Shown piece after piece: positions 10,155 to 19,924 of a DNA stretch of 64,000 bases (position 1 is its first letter; each line of letters opens with the position of its first letter). The notes under the pieces were generated by a model. It ran no database searches. It was not told where the DNA came from and saw only the letters and a program-made list of their open reading frames with translations. The stretch covers positions 310,001-374,000 of the forward strand of contig JAOSKN010000003.1 of NCBI GenBank assembly GCA_027493525.1, written 5' to 3'. Position numbers and translations under genes: made by a program. This DNA is from Planctomycetota bacterium. Its GTDB lineage: Bacteria > Planctomycetota > SZUA-567 > H5-PLA8.

Positions 10155-12819
10155 TCACTTGGTCTTTTTCGTCCTCTGGAGGCCGGTCGGGCTCTTTCTC
10201 GCCCCCTTCCAAATCCTTCGGTTCTTCGGTCTTCGACGCTCCGGTCTTTTCCCCGCCCGTCTTCTCCCCTTCGCCTTGCGCCGCTTCGGTCTTCGCGGCC
10301 TCCGCCGGCTTCGGCTCGGGCTTCACGTCGGTCCCCGTGCCGATGAGGTCGTCCTCGCCGGCGTAGGCGTAGGTGCGGGCGTCTTCGGCGGCCTTGAACG
10401 TGATGGGGTTGAAGTTGGGATAGCGCTGGCGCGGATCCTTGGGCTGGGCCTGGTCGTAGTCGGGCTTGAGGGCGCGCGTGGGCCGGCCGAGTTCGTCCTT
10501 CTCGGAGACGATCCAGCCGTCGGCGTGGAACTCCGTGGCGCCGTCTTCGGTGTAGCGCGTGAAGCCCGCGATGCGCCCCTGGGCGTCGTGGCGGTAGACG
10601 TCGCGCCAGGTCTTGCGCACGCTGATGCGCGGATCGACGTAGGCGGTCGCCGCCGAGCCGCTGAGCAGCCCCGGGTAAAGAACCTGCGTGAGCAGGATGA
10701 GGTTGAAGCGTTCGAGCTGCATGCGCTCGTAGGGCGTGAGCCGCTCGGCGAGCGTCCCGCCCTCGGCGCGCAACGGGCTGAGTTCGAAGGGGCCATCGGC
10801 GGACTTCACGATCCGGTAGGCGGCGAGGAGCTTGCGCGCCGGGCCCACGGGGCCGGCCTTCTTGTTGTCCTTCATCGCGGCGTCGAGTTCGGCTTGGCGC
10901 GCGGGGTAGAACTCGGGATCGCGGAGCAGCCCTTCCAGGGCGCGCGTCAGCAGGGCGCGGGGCGAGCCGTCGAGCCCCTCGGGCTTCGAGTCGAGGAAGG
11001 CGTTGACGGCGGCCTGGGCCTCGTCGGCAACCTTGCGGGCCTCGCCGGCGGCCTTGTCGGCCTCGGCGCGCGCGGCCTGCGCGGTCTTGAGGGCCGCCTC
11101 GGCCGTCTCGAGCGCCTGCTTCGCGGCCACGCCATCCGCGTCCGGGGCGTCGGGAGCCTGCTCGGATTCCGTGGTTTTGGAATCCGCGCCGGTCTTGGCG
11201 GCCGCCGGAGCGGGCTTGGCCTCGGCCTTCTTCTTCGCCTCGGCGGCGCGCTTCCGGGCTTCGTCCTCGGCCTTGCGGGCCTCGTTGCGGGCCGCGTCGG
11301 CGGCCTTGGCCAGCCGGTCGGCTTCGGCGGCTTTCTCGCGCAGCGGCTCGTAGCCCGCGGAGAGCTTCGCCAGGGCCTCGGCCGCGGTCGCGCCCAGGGT
11401 CTCTTTCAACAACTTCGCCGCGCAGTCGCCGGCCTCCGGCGCCAGCAGCGCGAGGAGCCGGCCCCAATTGAGGATCTTGAGTTCCACCGGGCCCGCGTCG
11501 TAGCCGATCTCGAGCACCCGCCCCTGCGCGTCGTACGCGCGGAGTTCCTGGTCCAGCGCGAAGAAGGTGACGAACGCGGGGGCTGACCAGTACGCGCCGT
11601 TGTGGGCGAAGACGCCGATGTCGACGCGAGAGGATTCGATCGAGCCGGGGCCGGCGGAAGGCCGCCGCGGGTGGTGCGGCACGACCAGCTCGACCTCCGA
11701 GCCGGCCTCGTTGCGCGGCGCGATGCGAATGGCCTCGGCGTCCCCGCGCAGGACGACCCAGCGGAAAGTCAGCGGCTTACCGTTGAGGTCGCGGCTCTCG
11801 GCGGCGCTGACGACCATGCGGCGCTCGCGCGCCGGCCCGCGGAAGACGCGCCCGATGGCGCAGGGCGTCTCGGCGAGGCGCTCGGACGGGTGCGGATCGA
11901 AGTAATCGATCCAGGGCTTGGGCTCGGATTCCTCCAGCACCTTCAACTGAACCAGCGGCGGAAGGGTCTCCAGGGTGAGCTCGTGAGCGAGCTTGACCAT
12001 GGCCAGCGGATCGACCCACGCGCCCTCGAAGACGGTGGGATGGGCCTTGCCGCTGAGGTACTCGGCGTCGTCCTTGATGTGCTTGTTCGTGCGGCGCAGG
12101 AGCATCTGGAGCGTGGGCATCAGGAAGCCTTCGTCGGCCAGCTTCTTCTTCACCTCGGGGCGGAAGGCGGCGAGCGCGAAGGGGACCGCGCGCATGAAAG
12201 GCTGGTCGGTGCCCGAACTGCCCTGGGAGATGAGCACGTAGGGGGTGTTGAGCGGGTAGACGTCGCCGTGGCCCTCGGGGGCGGGGTCGTGGTCGCGGTG
12301 CTCGGGATACATGTACAGGTTGTTCTTGCGGTACTGCCCGTACAGCAGCAGCGCGCCGCGGGGAGTGGAGTAGGCGTGGCGCGGGTTGCTCCCGCCGCCG
12401 GTCATGCCCGCGGACGTCGATGAATTCCCGAAGACGATGCCCGGCAGGATGCGCCCCTGCAGCGCCCAGTCGGCGCGCATGGTACGTTCCTGCTCGGTGT
12501 AGGGGTGCAGCACGAGCTGCGGATACGGCTTCAGGTTCAGCATGCTGTGGGTGCGGTCGCGGTTGTCGTAGCGGTCGCCCACGTTCCCCGCGGCCGAGCC
12601 TTCCTTCCACCAGGCCTTGAGCAGGTCGCCCAGTTCGCCGCTCGCCGTGGTGATGGGCTTCTCGGTCTCGGCGGGAGGCTCTACGGGCTTGGGCGGTTCG
12701 GCCTCGCCGGCGCGCGCGCCCAGCGCGCCCAACGCGCCCAACGCGAGGAGCGGCAGGGCGAGCAGACCGCGGATGAAAAGGCTCATTCGGATCGCGGAGT
12801 GGAAGAGGGCGGGGGGCAT
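10155..12819 (-). CDS. Large secreted protein of unknown function
   Basis: About 888 residues from the ATG at 12819, chosen because CCAGGAG precedes it by 7 bases and a signal peptide follows (second Met, then a Leu/Ala-rich core ending near GARA). The N-terminal half has an unrecognised compact domain rich in Tyr, Trp and Gly. A PKD/Ig-like section follows (around LTFRWVVL). Then comes a long Ala/Lys/Glu coiled coil (roughly residues 500-610), a conserved-looking C-terminal domain and a Lys/Glu/Pro tail. As sequenced, the frame overruns the opposite cytochrome-like gene and stops at 9925. Removing one A from the A5 run at 10165-10169 gives the ending EDEKTK and a stop at 10155, just clear of that gene. 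I do not recognise the family. Confidence 0.7.
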
Positions 12820-13071
12820 CCGGAGGCTCCTGGCTCGTGGGCCATCATCTTGCATGCCGGGTTTCGTCGGCGCTTTTGGCCGTGCTCTGCGTTGCGCTCC
12901 GGTTGCCGTATCTTTTTGATACGCCGCCCCTTCGCGCGCCTCGATCACGACCAAAATCCCACGACGCCACCTCGCCATTCAAGATTGAAGTCCCACTTGG
13001 CGCACCCTTCTATACCCCTTCGACCCCGGAAGTACCGGTCAAAACGGACGGCGCGCCGATCGAGCAGCAGC

Positions 13072-13103
13072 CAAAAGAAAGCGCCGCCCAAGGGCGGCGC
13101 TCT
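13072..13103 (-). terminator. Rho-independent terminator
   Basis: Perfect stem GCGCCGCC / GGCGGCGC (13081-13088 and 13093-13100) with a 4-base loop. On the minus strand it is followed by a T-rich tract (TTTCTTTT). It lies 33 bp after the stop of the small secreted protein gene at 13136 and fits termination of that transcript. Confidence 0.75.
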
Positions 13104-13135
13104 TCTGCTCTCTGCAAGTCGACCGGCTCGCGCGG

Positions 13136-13462
13136 CTACTTCTTCTCGTCTTTGTCGCCCGAGAAGGCTTCGTCGATCTGGCGCGCGCCGGACTTCAGGC
13201 CCTTCTCGATCTTCTTGCCGCCGCCGAAGAGCCCCTTCCGCATCGGCTCGCCGACGGTATGCGTGAAGAAGCGGACCAGCGGATTGCCCTTCTCGCCATC
13301 GTTGTCCTGCTTCGCGTCGTCCTTCTTCGGCTCGTCCTTGTCCTTCTTGACGTCGGCGGCCTTGGGCTTATCCGGGCCGGCGGGCTCGCCCCCCTGGGAC
13401 GTGCCAGCCATCCAGAAGCCACCTACCAGCAACAGCGCCGCCATCCAGGGCCACGTCTTCAT
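13136..13462 (-). CDS. Small secreted Lys/Asp-rich protein
   Basis: 108 residues from the ATG at 13462, which has GAAAGGAC about 8 bases upstream. N-terminal signal sequence (MKTWPWMAALLLVGGFWMAG), then a charged linker rich in Lys, Asp and Pro, then a short conserved-looking segment (NPLVRFFTHTVGEPMRKG). Monocistronic with its own terminator. No family recognised. Confidence 0.65.
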   Translation of the reverse strand: MKTWPWMAALLLVGGFWMAGTSQGGEPAGPDKPKAADVKKDKDEPKKDDAKQDNDGEKGNPLVRFFTHTVGEPMRKGLFGGGKKIEKGLKSGARQIDEAFSGDKDEKK

Positions 13463-13678
13463 GGTTCGTGTCCTTTCTCTTGTGTGCTCCCACGGGTCGA
13501 AGCCCACCTGCTTAAGCATCGGCCAGGACCGGGGAGCGCCTGTACGCGCTTGCGGCACATTAATAGGACGTGCGCGTGCGTCCGAGATTCAATCATGTTT
13601 ATATCTTATTATTAAACAATAGGTTGCATGAAAAAATAAGCCGGGATGCCCATCCCGCCAACCTGACCTAACATTAAC

Positions 13679-14614
13679 TTACTTCTCAAGCACCAGCCTG
13701 CCCCGCGGGGTCGTATGGTGCTTCTCGTCGGAGACCTTGTCGAAGACGGCGACCGCGAAGAAATAATGGCCACCGGGCTTCAGCGTGACGTCTTCGTCGG
13801 GCCGTGAGGCCTTGAGCGCGCGCGCGAACTCCAGGGTCCAACGCCCGTCCTTCCAAGCGCCCTTGGCCTTCACGTCGGCCTGCCCGGAGTCGGGGGTCTG
13901 CGGGGCGAAGGCCGGAAGGCGGGCCTCGCCCTTTCCGGCGGGTGGCTTCAGTTCTTTGAACGCGACCGCGCCCTTGTCCTTCACGCGGAGCATGTAGAGG
14001 GTTGTCTCCTCGTCGCGCCCCTGATTGGCGTAGGAGATGGCCTCCATCCCGTCCACGTCGAAGGGATCGAGCGCGACCTTGTGCCATTCCTCGTCGACCG
14101 CCCCTGAAGGATTCGTGCGGCAGGCCTTCCAGTGCCAGATGTCGGCGACGTACGGCGTGCCGCCCATCATGCACTCGTCGAAGGTTTTGCTCATCGCGAA
14201 CTCCAAGGCCAAGCGGTCCTCGCGTTCCTTCCCCGCGATGTACTTCGCCTGCGGCTCGTCCCAGGTCCAGGGCTTGTGCTCGACGCTTGCGTCGAGGTCC
14301 TTCCAGACGGCGAGGAGATAGAGGGTCTTCCCGTCGTGGCAGGCCTTGAGCGTGATGGGCGTCTCTTCGGCCTCGTGGAAGGCGATCAGCTCGACGCCGG
14401 GGAGGGCGTCCCAGAGGGGCTCGGCCTGGCCGTCGATGTCCGGCGCCTGCTTGAGCTTCTTCGCGAGGAGCACGCGCCCGGCGCGGTCTTCGAGGGAATC
14501 GGCGCCGGGCTGGTCCGGCGCCTCCCGCTTTTCGCCTTCGCCCTCGCATCCGGCAAGGAGGAGCGCGAGCAGGCAGCCGGCCAGCGGCAGCGCAGGTCTG
14601 CATCCGTATCCCAT
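13679..14614 (-). CDS. Lipoprotein with CBM9/ethylbenzene-dehydrogenase-like haem or sugar-binding fold
   Basis: 311 residues from the ATG at 14614 (GGAG about 9 bases upstream). Type II signal peptide with lipobox LLAGC around residues 20-24, so lipid-anchored. The mature part begins with a pattern typical of DOMON/CBM9-like domains: DIDGQAEPLWDALPGVEL, later LYLLAVWKDLDAS, and a terminal PGGHYFFAVAVFDK strand. The family includes periplasmic b-type cytochrome subunits (ethylbenzene dehydrogenase gamma) and carbohydrate-binding modules; which applies cannot be told from sequence. Neighbours give no pathway. Confidence 0.7.
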   Translation of the reverse strand: MGYGCRPALPLAGCLLALLLAGCEGEGEKREAPDQPGADSLEDRAGRVLLAKKLKQAPDIDGQAEPLWDALPGVELIAFHEAEETPITLKACHDGKTLYLLAVWKDLDASVEHKPWTWDEPQAKYIAGKEREDRLALEFAMSKTFDECMMGGTPYVADIWHWKACRTNPSGAVDEEWHKVALDPFDVDGMEAISYANQGRDEETTLYMLRVKDKGAVAFKELKPPAGKGEARLPAFAPQTPDSGQADVKAKGAWKDGRWTLEFARALKASRPDEDVTLKPGGHYFFAVAVFDKVSDEKHHTTPRGRLVLEK

Positions 14615-14658
14615 GATCGTCGGCTCCGCGCGCTCGGCGTCATTACGCTGCAATGAGT

Positions 14659-15477
14659 TCAGTTCCACGGCTCGAAGGGGATTTCGTACCCGCGGCAGCC
14701 TTCCAGCGCCAGCCGATCTTCGTCCCCGAAGGGGCGCGCCTCGCAGGCGACGGCGGCGTTGGCGCCCAGTTCCTCAGGCGTGCGCATCGTCACCAGCACC
14801 GCGTCCAGGAAGGGCTGCGAGAGGGCGTAGCGGAGCAGCGCCGCGACGCGCGCCGGGGCGCGGGCGGGATCCTCGGCCAGGAAGCGCCCGCGGCCCAGCG
14901 GTTCGGCGCCCAGCGTGCCGAGGCCCCGGGCCTTCAGCGCGGCCAGCGTCCCCGCGGCGTCGGCCCGAAAGTAATTGAAGACCGCGACGGCGAAGTCGAT
15001 CCGCTCCGGGCCGGCGGCGAGCGCGCGTTCGGCGCCGAGCAGCCCGGCCCCGCCGATCTTCCCCGCGGCCTTGAGCCGTTCGAGCGCCCGCGCGTGGTCG
15101 TCCCGGAGGTCCACTTCGAGGTAGAGCAGGTCGAGCCGCTCCAGGCCCATCTGTTTCAACGCGCGTTCGGCCTCGCGTTCCACCGCCGCGCCGTCGGGCG
15201 TCTGCTTCGCCTGCGCCCAGGAAGAAAGCACCCACGACTCGCGCGGCCCGAGGTCCTTCAGCAGCCGGCCGAGCAGCTCGCGCTCTTCGTCGTAGGTCAC
15301 GTCCACGTGGTTGAGGCCGAGGCCGCGGGCCTGCGCCAGGAGCTTGAGCAGCGTCTCCATTTCCGCTCGGCCGCGCCCGCCGAAGCGTTTAAGGAAGGTA
15401 TGCCCGCCCAGGCCCAGGCGCGGGAGGCTCGGGCCGTGTGCGCCGAGGTTCCGGCGAGGGAGCAGGGCGAGGTTCAT
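14659..15477 (-). CDS. Aldo/keto reductase-like protein with altered catalytic residues
   Basis: 272 residues, TIM-barrel aldo/keto reductase fold: N-terminal LPRLGLGGHTF, GLNHVDVTYDEER in the position of the family's GxxxxDTAxxYG, AAGKIGGAGLL for the usual GKIRxIGxS, and a C-terminal FLDAVLVTMRTPEEL for the NADPH-site helix. The catalytic Lys strand (normally TK) reads SSWAQ and the catalytic His position reads YLEVD, so at least two of the four catalytic residues appear changed. It may be a diverged, non-reductase member. The preceding acyltransferase ends 46 bp upstream, probably one operon. Confidence 0.7.
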   Translation of the reverse strand: MNLALLPRRNLGAHGPSLPRLGLGGHTFLKRFGGRGRAEMETLLKLLAQARGLGLNHVDVTYDEERELLGRLLKDLGPRESWVLSSWAQAKQTPDGAAVEREAERALKQMGLERLDLLYLEVDLRDDHARALERLKAAGKIGGAGLLGAERALAAGPERIDFAVAVFNYFRADAAGTLAALKARGLGTLGAEPLGRGRFLAEDPARAPARVAALLRYALSQPFLDAVLVTMRTPEELGANAAVACEARPFGDEDRLALEGCRGYEIPFEPWN

Positions 15478-15523
15478 AATCGTCTAATGCCTTCAGAGGC
15501 CCAAGACTCAACGCGCGCGCCAT

Positions 15524-16494
15524 TCATACCGCATTCACCCGCGGCGGCAGCCCGTCGGCGTCCGGCGTCTCGCCCTCCGGGCGCCGGCGCCAGCGCCGGT
15601 AGGTCCAGAGCCATTGCTCGGGATACGTGCGGATCGCTTCCTCGAGGCCCGCGTGGATCTCGGCGGTGCGGCGCACGAGGGCTTCGGGATCGTCCTTGGG
15701 CGGAGGCGTCTCGAAGGTGCGCCAGACGTGGACCTTGTGCCGCCCGTCGGGCTGCCGCGCGGTCGTGGCCACCACCAGCGGGCAGCCGGTGGTCTGCTGG
15801 AGCGCGGCCGGGGTCAGGTAGGTGCTCGCGGCCACGCCACAGAAGGGCACGAACGTCCCGCGCCGCCCGGCGTTGACGTCCCCGGCGATGCAGAGCCACG
15901 CGCCGCGGTCGAGGAGTTTCTTGAGCGCCCAGGGATGGTCGGTGCGCGCGAGGACCTTCATCCCCGAGCGTTCGCGCTGCCGCTTCAGGAACTCGTAGAC
16001 CGCCGCCACGGTCCCGGGGTTGTGGACGAAGTGGATCGGCCGCCCCAGCAGCGCCATCGTGTAGGGGCCGACTTCCCAGGAGCCCAGGTGGCCGGAGATC
16101 AGGAGCACCCCCGGCCCGGCGCCCATCTCGCCGCCAGGGTCTCGATGGCGGTCACGTCCACCTCGCGGCGCGCGCGCGCCGCATCCCAGTGCTTGAGGTG
16201 GCAGGCTTCGACGACCGAGGCGCCGAAGTGCATCCAGTAGGCGCGCGCGATGGCCTTCCGGCGGGCGGGCTCCAGGCCCGGGCCGAAGGCGATGCGCAGG
16301 TTGCGGTCGACCTCGGTGAGGCGCGTGCCGCCCAGGAACCAGAAGCTCCAGCCGGCCAGGCGCGCCAGCCCTCGCGCGAGACTCAGCGGCATGAGCCGGA
16401 TCGCGCCCACCACGCAGGCCAGCACGAAGGCGCCCAGCCGCTCCAACCATGCCGGGCGCTGGCGCTTCTCGGGAGCCGGTTGAGGGGCGTTCAT
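15524..16494 (-). pseudogene. lpxL: Lipid A biosynthesis lauroyl acyltransferase (LpxL/HtrB family), frameshifted
   Basis: Inner-membrane acyltransferase adding a secondary acyl chain to Kdo-lipid A. The first ~130 residues (MNAPQPAPEKRQ..., with a membrane-anchor helix and AFGPGLEPARRKAIARAYW) are in one frame. The rest (GVLLISGHLGSWE with the catalytic HxxxxE, then RRGTFVPFCGVAAST and PEQWLWTYRRW) is in another. The switch falls on the G5 run at 16108-16112 (coding strand); adding one G gives PGRGVLLISGH and a full-length protein of about 323 residues. All diagnostic motifs are intact apart from that, so this is either a recent pseudogene or a base-calling error. Start ATG 16494 is supported by homology length rather than a ribosome site. 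Confidence 0.85.
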
Positions 16495-16639
16495 GCGTAA
16501 GCACCATGGTCGGGCGGGCTTGGAGAGTCTAACCCGATTCCCGCGCGTTACCCGGCCTAGGCCTCTTATTCTTCGAACTTTCGGGCTGAACGGGGTATAC
16601 AGGGTTGCCAAGGGGCATGTGGATCCAGGAGCAAGAAGC

Positions 16640-17686
16640 ATGCGTGTCGGCAGCGTGGTGGTCTGTGCGGTGGTTTTGGGGGCGTGCTCGCTGGGCGCTC
16701 GGGCCGAGGAGAGCGTGAAGATCACGCGCCAGATCCAGGCCTCCATCGAACTGGCGCAGCGCGCGCTGGCCGGGCAGCAGCGCTCCGACGGCTCCTACCT
16801 GGGCAGCGAGGGCGGGCTCACCGCGGTCGTCTCGGCCTGCACGCTGGCTTTCATGTCCACGGGCAATCTGCCCAACGAAGGCCCGTACGCGCGGAACGTG
16901 AGCCGCGGCGTCCAGTACTTGCTCAATAACGCCCAGCCTTCCGGGCTGCTCATGTCCAACAAGGGCAAGGGCAGCGGCGCGATGTACAACCACGGCCTGG
17001 CGACGCTCTGCCTGGCCGAGGTCTGGGGCATGACGCGCGACCCGCGCATCATCGACAAGCTCGAACGCGCCGTGCAGCTCCAGATCCGCTGCCAGGGGCC
17101 GCGCGGATCATGGACTTACGACCCGAAGATGCAGGACGGCGACATGTCGATCACGATCATGCAGGTGCTGGGGCTGCGCGCGGCCTACGACGCGGGCGTG
17201 GCCGTGCCGAAGGAGACCATCGACCGCGCCGTCGGGTACGTGAACGGCAACCAGTGCAAGCCCGACAGCCAGGGGCTTACCGGGTACGGCTACAGCGGCC
17301 CCAACGGCCCCAACTTCAGCCGCACCGCCGCCGCGGTGATGTCCCTGCAAGTCTGCGGCGACTACCGCCCGCGCTCGCTGAAGCCCGGCCTGGACTACCT
17401 GATAAACGCGCGCAAGACCGGCAAGGACGCCGAGTGGTACATGTACGGCCACTACTACGCCGCGCAGGCGATGTTCCAGGCCAGCCGCCATCCGGGCTTC
17501 CAGAAGTACTGGGAGTACTGGTATCCCAGCATCTCCAACGAACTGATAGCGCAGCAGGCCAAGACCGGGCAGAACCGCGGCCACTTCCAGCTCAAGAAGG
17601 CCCGCGTCCCCGGGCTGTTGCAGACCTCCTTCGCCATCCTGGTTCTCGCGGTGCCCTACAACTACCTGCCGATCTACCAGAAGTAG
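16640..17686 (+). CDS. Secreted prenyltransferase/squalene-oxidase-repeat protein
   Basis: 348 residues from the ATG at 16640 (AGGAG 8 bases upstream). Signal peptide ending near ARA. Repeats of the alpha/alpha-toroid terpene-cyclase type are visible: QRSDGSYLG followed by ACTLAFMSTG, GLATLCLAEVWGM, GSWTYDP followed by SITIMQVLGLRAA, and SRTAAAVMSLQVCGDY. Secreted proteins of this sort, without a DxDD cyclase motif, are common in planctomycetes. Their substrate is unknown, and export makes a classical squalene-hopene cyclase role unlikely. Confidence 0.8.
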   Translation: MRVGSVVVCAVVLGACSLGARAEESVKITRQIQASIELAQRALAGQQRSDGSYLGSEGGLTAVVSACTLAFMSTGNLPNEGPYARNVSRGVQYLLNNAQPSGLLMSNKGKGSGAMYNHGLATLCLAEVWGMTRDPRIIDKLERAVQLQIRCQGPRGSWTYDPKMQDGDMSITIMQVLGLRAAYDAGVAVPKETIDRAVGYVNGNQCKPDSQGLTGYGYSGPNGPNFSRTAAAVMSLQVCGDYRPRSLKPGLDYLINARKTGKDAEWYMYGHYYAAQAMFQASRHPGFQKYWEYWYPSISNELIAQQAKTGQNRGHFQLKKARVPGLLQTSFAILVLAVPYNYLPIYQK

Positions 17687-17736
17687 CCGTCCGATCTGCG
17701 CGTCCGAAAGCCGCGCGGCCGTGCTACGCTTTGGGC

Positions 17737-18759
17737 ATGGGACACCGCCGCGCGGGGGGCTGGACGCTCCTCGAATCCGCCGTCGCGCTCTTCATCGCGC
17801 TGGCCCTGGGCCTGCTCGTGGCTTCGGCGCTGGGCGTCTTCGTGCGCCGCCCGCTGGCCGAAGAGGCCGCTTGGACCCTGGCCAAGGCGCTGCGCGAGGC
17901 CCGCTGCCGCGCCATCGCCGAACGCGCGGAGGTCCGCCCGTTCGTGTTTCGCAACGCCGACGGCTCGCCCGGAATGGCCTTCGGGTACCGCGCCTTCGCC
18001 TTCCTCGGAACGTTGCCGCCTGAAGCTCGGGGCGGGCCGTGGACCTTCCCGGCCGGAGCCGACCGCGCGGGCTGGCGGCTGCTCGTGGAACGGCTGCCGC
18101 CGGAGGCCTGGTCGCGCGGGGCGTACCTGTACCTGACCGCGCCGCGAGCGGATCATGCAAGCGAGCCCGGCGCGGGCCGCGAACTGGTCTGGGTGACGCT
18201 GCACGAGCCGCCCACGCCGGGGCGCCCCGTTCCGCTGGGCGTGGAAGTGCATCTGCGCGGGATTAACGGGACGCCCTGCGCGAGGTTCGACCCGGAGACC
18301 TGTGGGCCGGAGGGCGCCACGGGCTGGCTCGTCCCCTTCGGCGCTCCGCCCCCTCACGGGCTGCAACAGGAAGAAGCCGGCCAGCTTGAACTGGACGCCT
18401 ACCGGCTGCCGGCGAGCGTGGCGCTGGACTGGATCCGCGCCGGGGACGGCGACGGGCCCGTCTGCGCGGCGCGCGAAACCCTGGAGCCCGAGGCGCGGCA
18501 GTTCGAAGCGCGCCCTTTCGAGCCCCTTTTCCTTCCCGATGGGAGCGTCCGCTTCGAGGACTCGGATGACGCCGGCGAGCCGCCGCGCGACTGGCGCGCG
18601 CTCCGGGTCTTCGAGCTCGAGCGCGGCCACGCCTGTTACGTCGTGGTCTGGGCGGACGGAACCGTAAAGGTCACGCGGCAGTTGCCGCCCCGGCGGGCCG
18701 AGCGCGGCCCGGACGGGAGCGTCAAGACGCCCATCACCGGCGGCGGAAAGTACGAGTAG
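17737..18759 (+). CDS. Pseudopilin-like protein (prepilin signal)
   Basis: 340 residues from the ATG at 17737, 50 bp after the preceding stop. Class III signal: short basic leader MGHRRAGG, cleavage site G|WTLLE, then a hydrophobic helix (SAVALFIALALGLLVASALG). The usual Phe after the cleavage site is Trp. The remainder is unlike known pilins and has no membrane segment. It could be a minor pseudopilin of a type II secretion/type IV pilus-like system or one of the many N-methylated surface proteins of planctomycetes. No other pilus gene is nearby. Confidence 0.65.
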   Translation: MGHRRAGGWTLLESAVALFIALALGLLVASALGVFVRRPLAEEAAWTLAKALREARCRAIAERAEVRPFVFRNADGSPGMAFGYRAFAFLGTLPPEARGGPWTFPAGADRAGWRLLVERLPPEAWSRGAYLYLTAPRADHASEPGAGRELVWVTLHEPPTPGRPVPLGVEVHLRGINGTPCARFDPETCGPEGATGWLVPFGAPPPHGLQQEEAGQLELDAYRLPASVALDWIRAGDGDGPVCAARETLEPEARQFEARPFEPLFLPDGSVRFEDSDDAGEPPRDWRALRVFELERGHACYVVVWADGTVKVTRQLPPRRAERGPDGSVKTPITGGGKYE

Positions 18760-18832
18760 CGCCGGGCCTGCGGACCGGCTTTACTCCCACCCGCCCCGCA
18801 GCCCCTCGGCGCTTCAGCGCGTTCCCGGGACG

Positions 18833-19648
18833 TTAGAGGCTCTTGAACAGGATCTCCCGCTCGGGGGCCGGGCTGAACCCGTCTGCCTTGTTGCGCACGC
18901 GGGTCCGGGCGTCCATGTAGCAGGCGCTGAAAGCGCGGCGCGAGGTCTGCGTCCGGTTCACGTCGCTGCCGTGGAGCGTCCAGTTGTGCAGCAGCGCGAC
19001 CTCGCCGGGTTCCAGTTCCAGGTACACGATCCGTTCCGGCTTGACGTGTTCGCGGGTCTGTTCCTCGGTCAGGAAGCCCGAGCCGTGGGACGGATTGACG
19101 ATCCCCGCCTTGTGGCTGCCGGGGATGAGCTGCACGCAGCCGTTGGCCTTGGTGGCCGGGTCGAGGGCGGTCCAGATGGTCACCAGCGGATCGAGTTCGA
19201 GGCTGTTCCAGCGGTCCTGGTGCCAGGGGAGGAACGTGCCGCGTTGCGCGGGCTTGTTCATGAACATGGCCCGGAAGGGCGCGATGGGGGTCGCGGCGCC
19301 GTAGACGGTCTCGCAGATGTGCCGGAAGATCGGGCGCTCCATGAACTCGCGGAAGAGCGGATCGAACTCGAGTTCCTGGATCTTGCGGTAACCGAGCGTG
19401 GCGCCCTTATGCCCCTTGGTCTGCGGGCCGGCGTGGCCGTAGTTGCCGTCGTCGCTGTCGAGTTGCATCAGCATGCGGTCGTAGTTGACCTGGGCCTTGC
19501 CGAGCATGATGTCGTCGATGCGGTTCTGGAGCGCCGCCAGTTCGTCGTCGGCGAGGAGCTTGCCGAGGCGCAGGAAGCCGTCGCGCTCGTACTGCGCCCA
19601 TTCGGCCTGGGTGAGGGTGGTCTTCTGGACGGCGGCGGCGACGCTCAT
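18833..19648 (-). CDS. Phytanoyl-CoA dioxygenase (PhyH) family protein
   Basis: 271 residues from the ATG at 19648, with AGAGGAA 8 bases upstream. Non-haem Fe(II)/2-oxoglutarate oxygenase fold. The iron ligands are visible as WHQD (HxD) and the distal His in LHNWTLHGSDVNRT; the 2-oxoglutarate-binding Arg is likely in the following RRAFSACYM. The N-terminal start (TLTQAEWAQYERDGFLRLGKLL) is typical of the family. It hydroxylates an unknown small molecule, probably in the cytoplasm. Confidence 0.88.
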   Translation of the reverse strand: MSVAAAVQKTTLTQAEWAQYERDGFLRLGKLLADDELAALQNRIDDIMLGKAQVNYDRMLMQLDSDDGNYGHAGPQTKGHKGATLGYRKIQELEFDPLFREFMERPIFRHICETVYGAATPIAPFRAMFMNKPAQRGTFLPWHQDRWNSLELDPLVTIWTALDPATKANGCVQLIPGSHKAGIVNPSHGSGFLTEEQTREHVKPERIVYLELEPGEVALLHNWTLHGSDVNRTQTSRRAFSACYMDARTRVRNKADGFSPAPEREILFKSL

Positions 19649-19800
19649 GGCCGGGTTCCTCTTGGGGGTTCGGAGCGGCTTCGGCGCCCTCAGGCGTCCT
19701 CCGCGCTCGTTGAAGGAACCTACCCCGCCGCGGCGCGCAGGTATTTGGCCGGTCCTGCAATCGAGTTGTCCGTTTCTGCAATCGAACCGGCGAGAGTCAC

Positions 19801-19829
19801 TTGACTTATGCGCCCGGGATGGTTCACTA
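19801..19829 (+). promoter_or_regulatory. Possible tRNA-Val promoter
   Basis: TTGACT followed after 17 bp by TCACTA, 22 bp before the tRNA. The -35 box is good, the -10 box weak. Confidence 0.3.
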
Positions 19830-19850
19830 CGCATCCCACGCGCGCGCAAA

Positions 19851-19924
19851 GGGCGATTAGCTCAGCTGGCTAGAGCACCAGCTCGACAAGCTGGGGGTCA
19901 CTGGTTCGAATCCAGTATCGCCCA
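19851..19924 (+). tRNA. tRNA-Val (anticodon GAC)
   Basis: Full cloverleaf: acceptor GGGCGAT/ATCGCCC, D-arm GCTC/GAGC, anticodon stem CCAGC/GCTGG with loop TCGACAA, T-arm ACTGG/CCAGT with TTCGAAT. Discriminator A; the 3' CCA is not encoded. The base before the anticodon is C instead of the nearly universal U33, and position 32 could pair with 38, closing the loop to five bases. Confidence 0.9.

Noticed and set aside
19857..19924. Protein ending with GDTGFEPVTPS in the tRNA region
   Set aside because: This string is the antisense translation of the tRNA T-arm, a known artefact; only the upstream integrase part is real.
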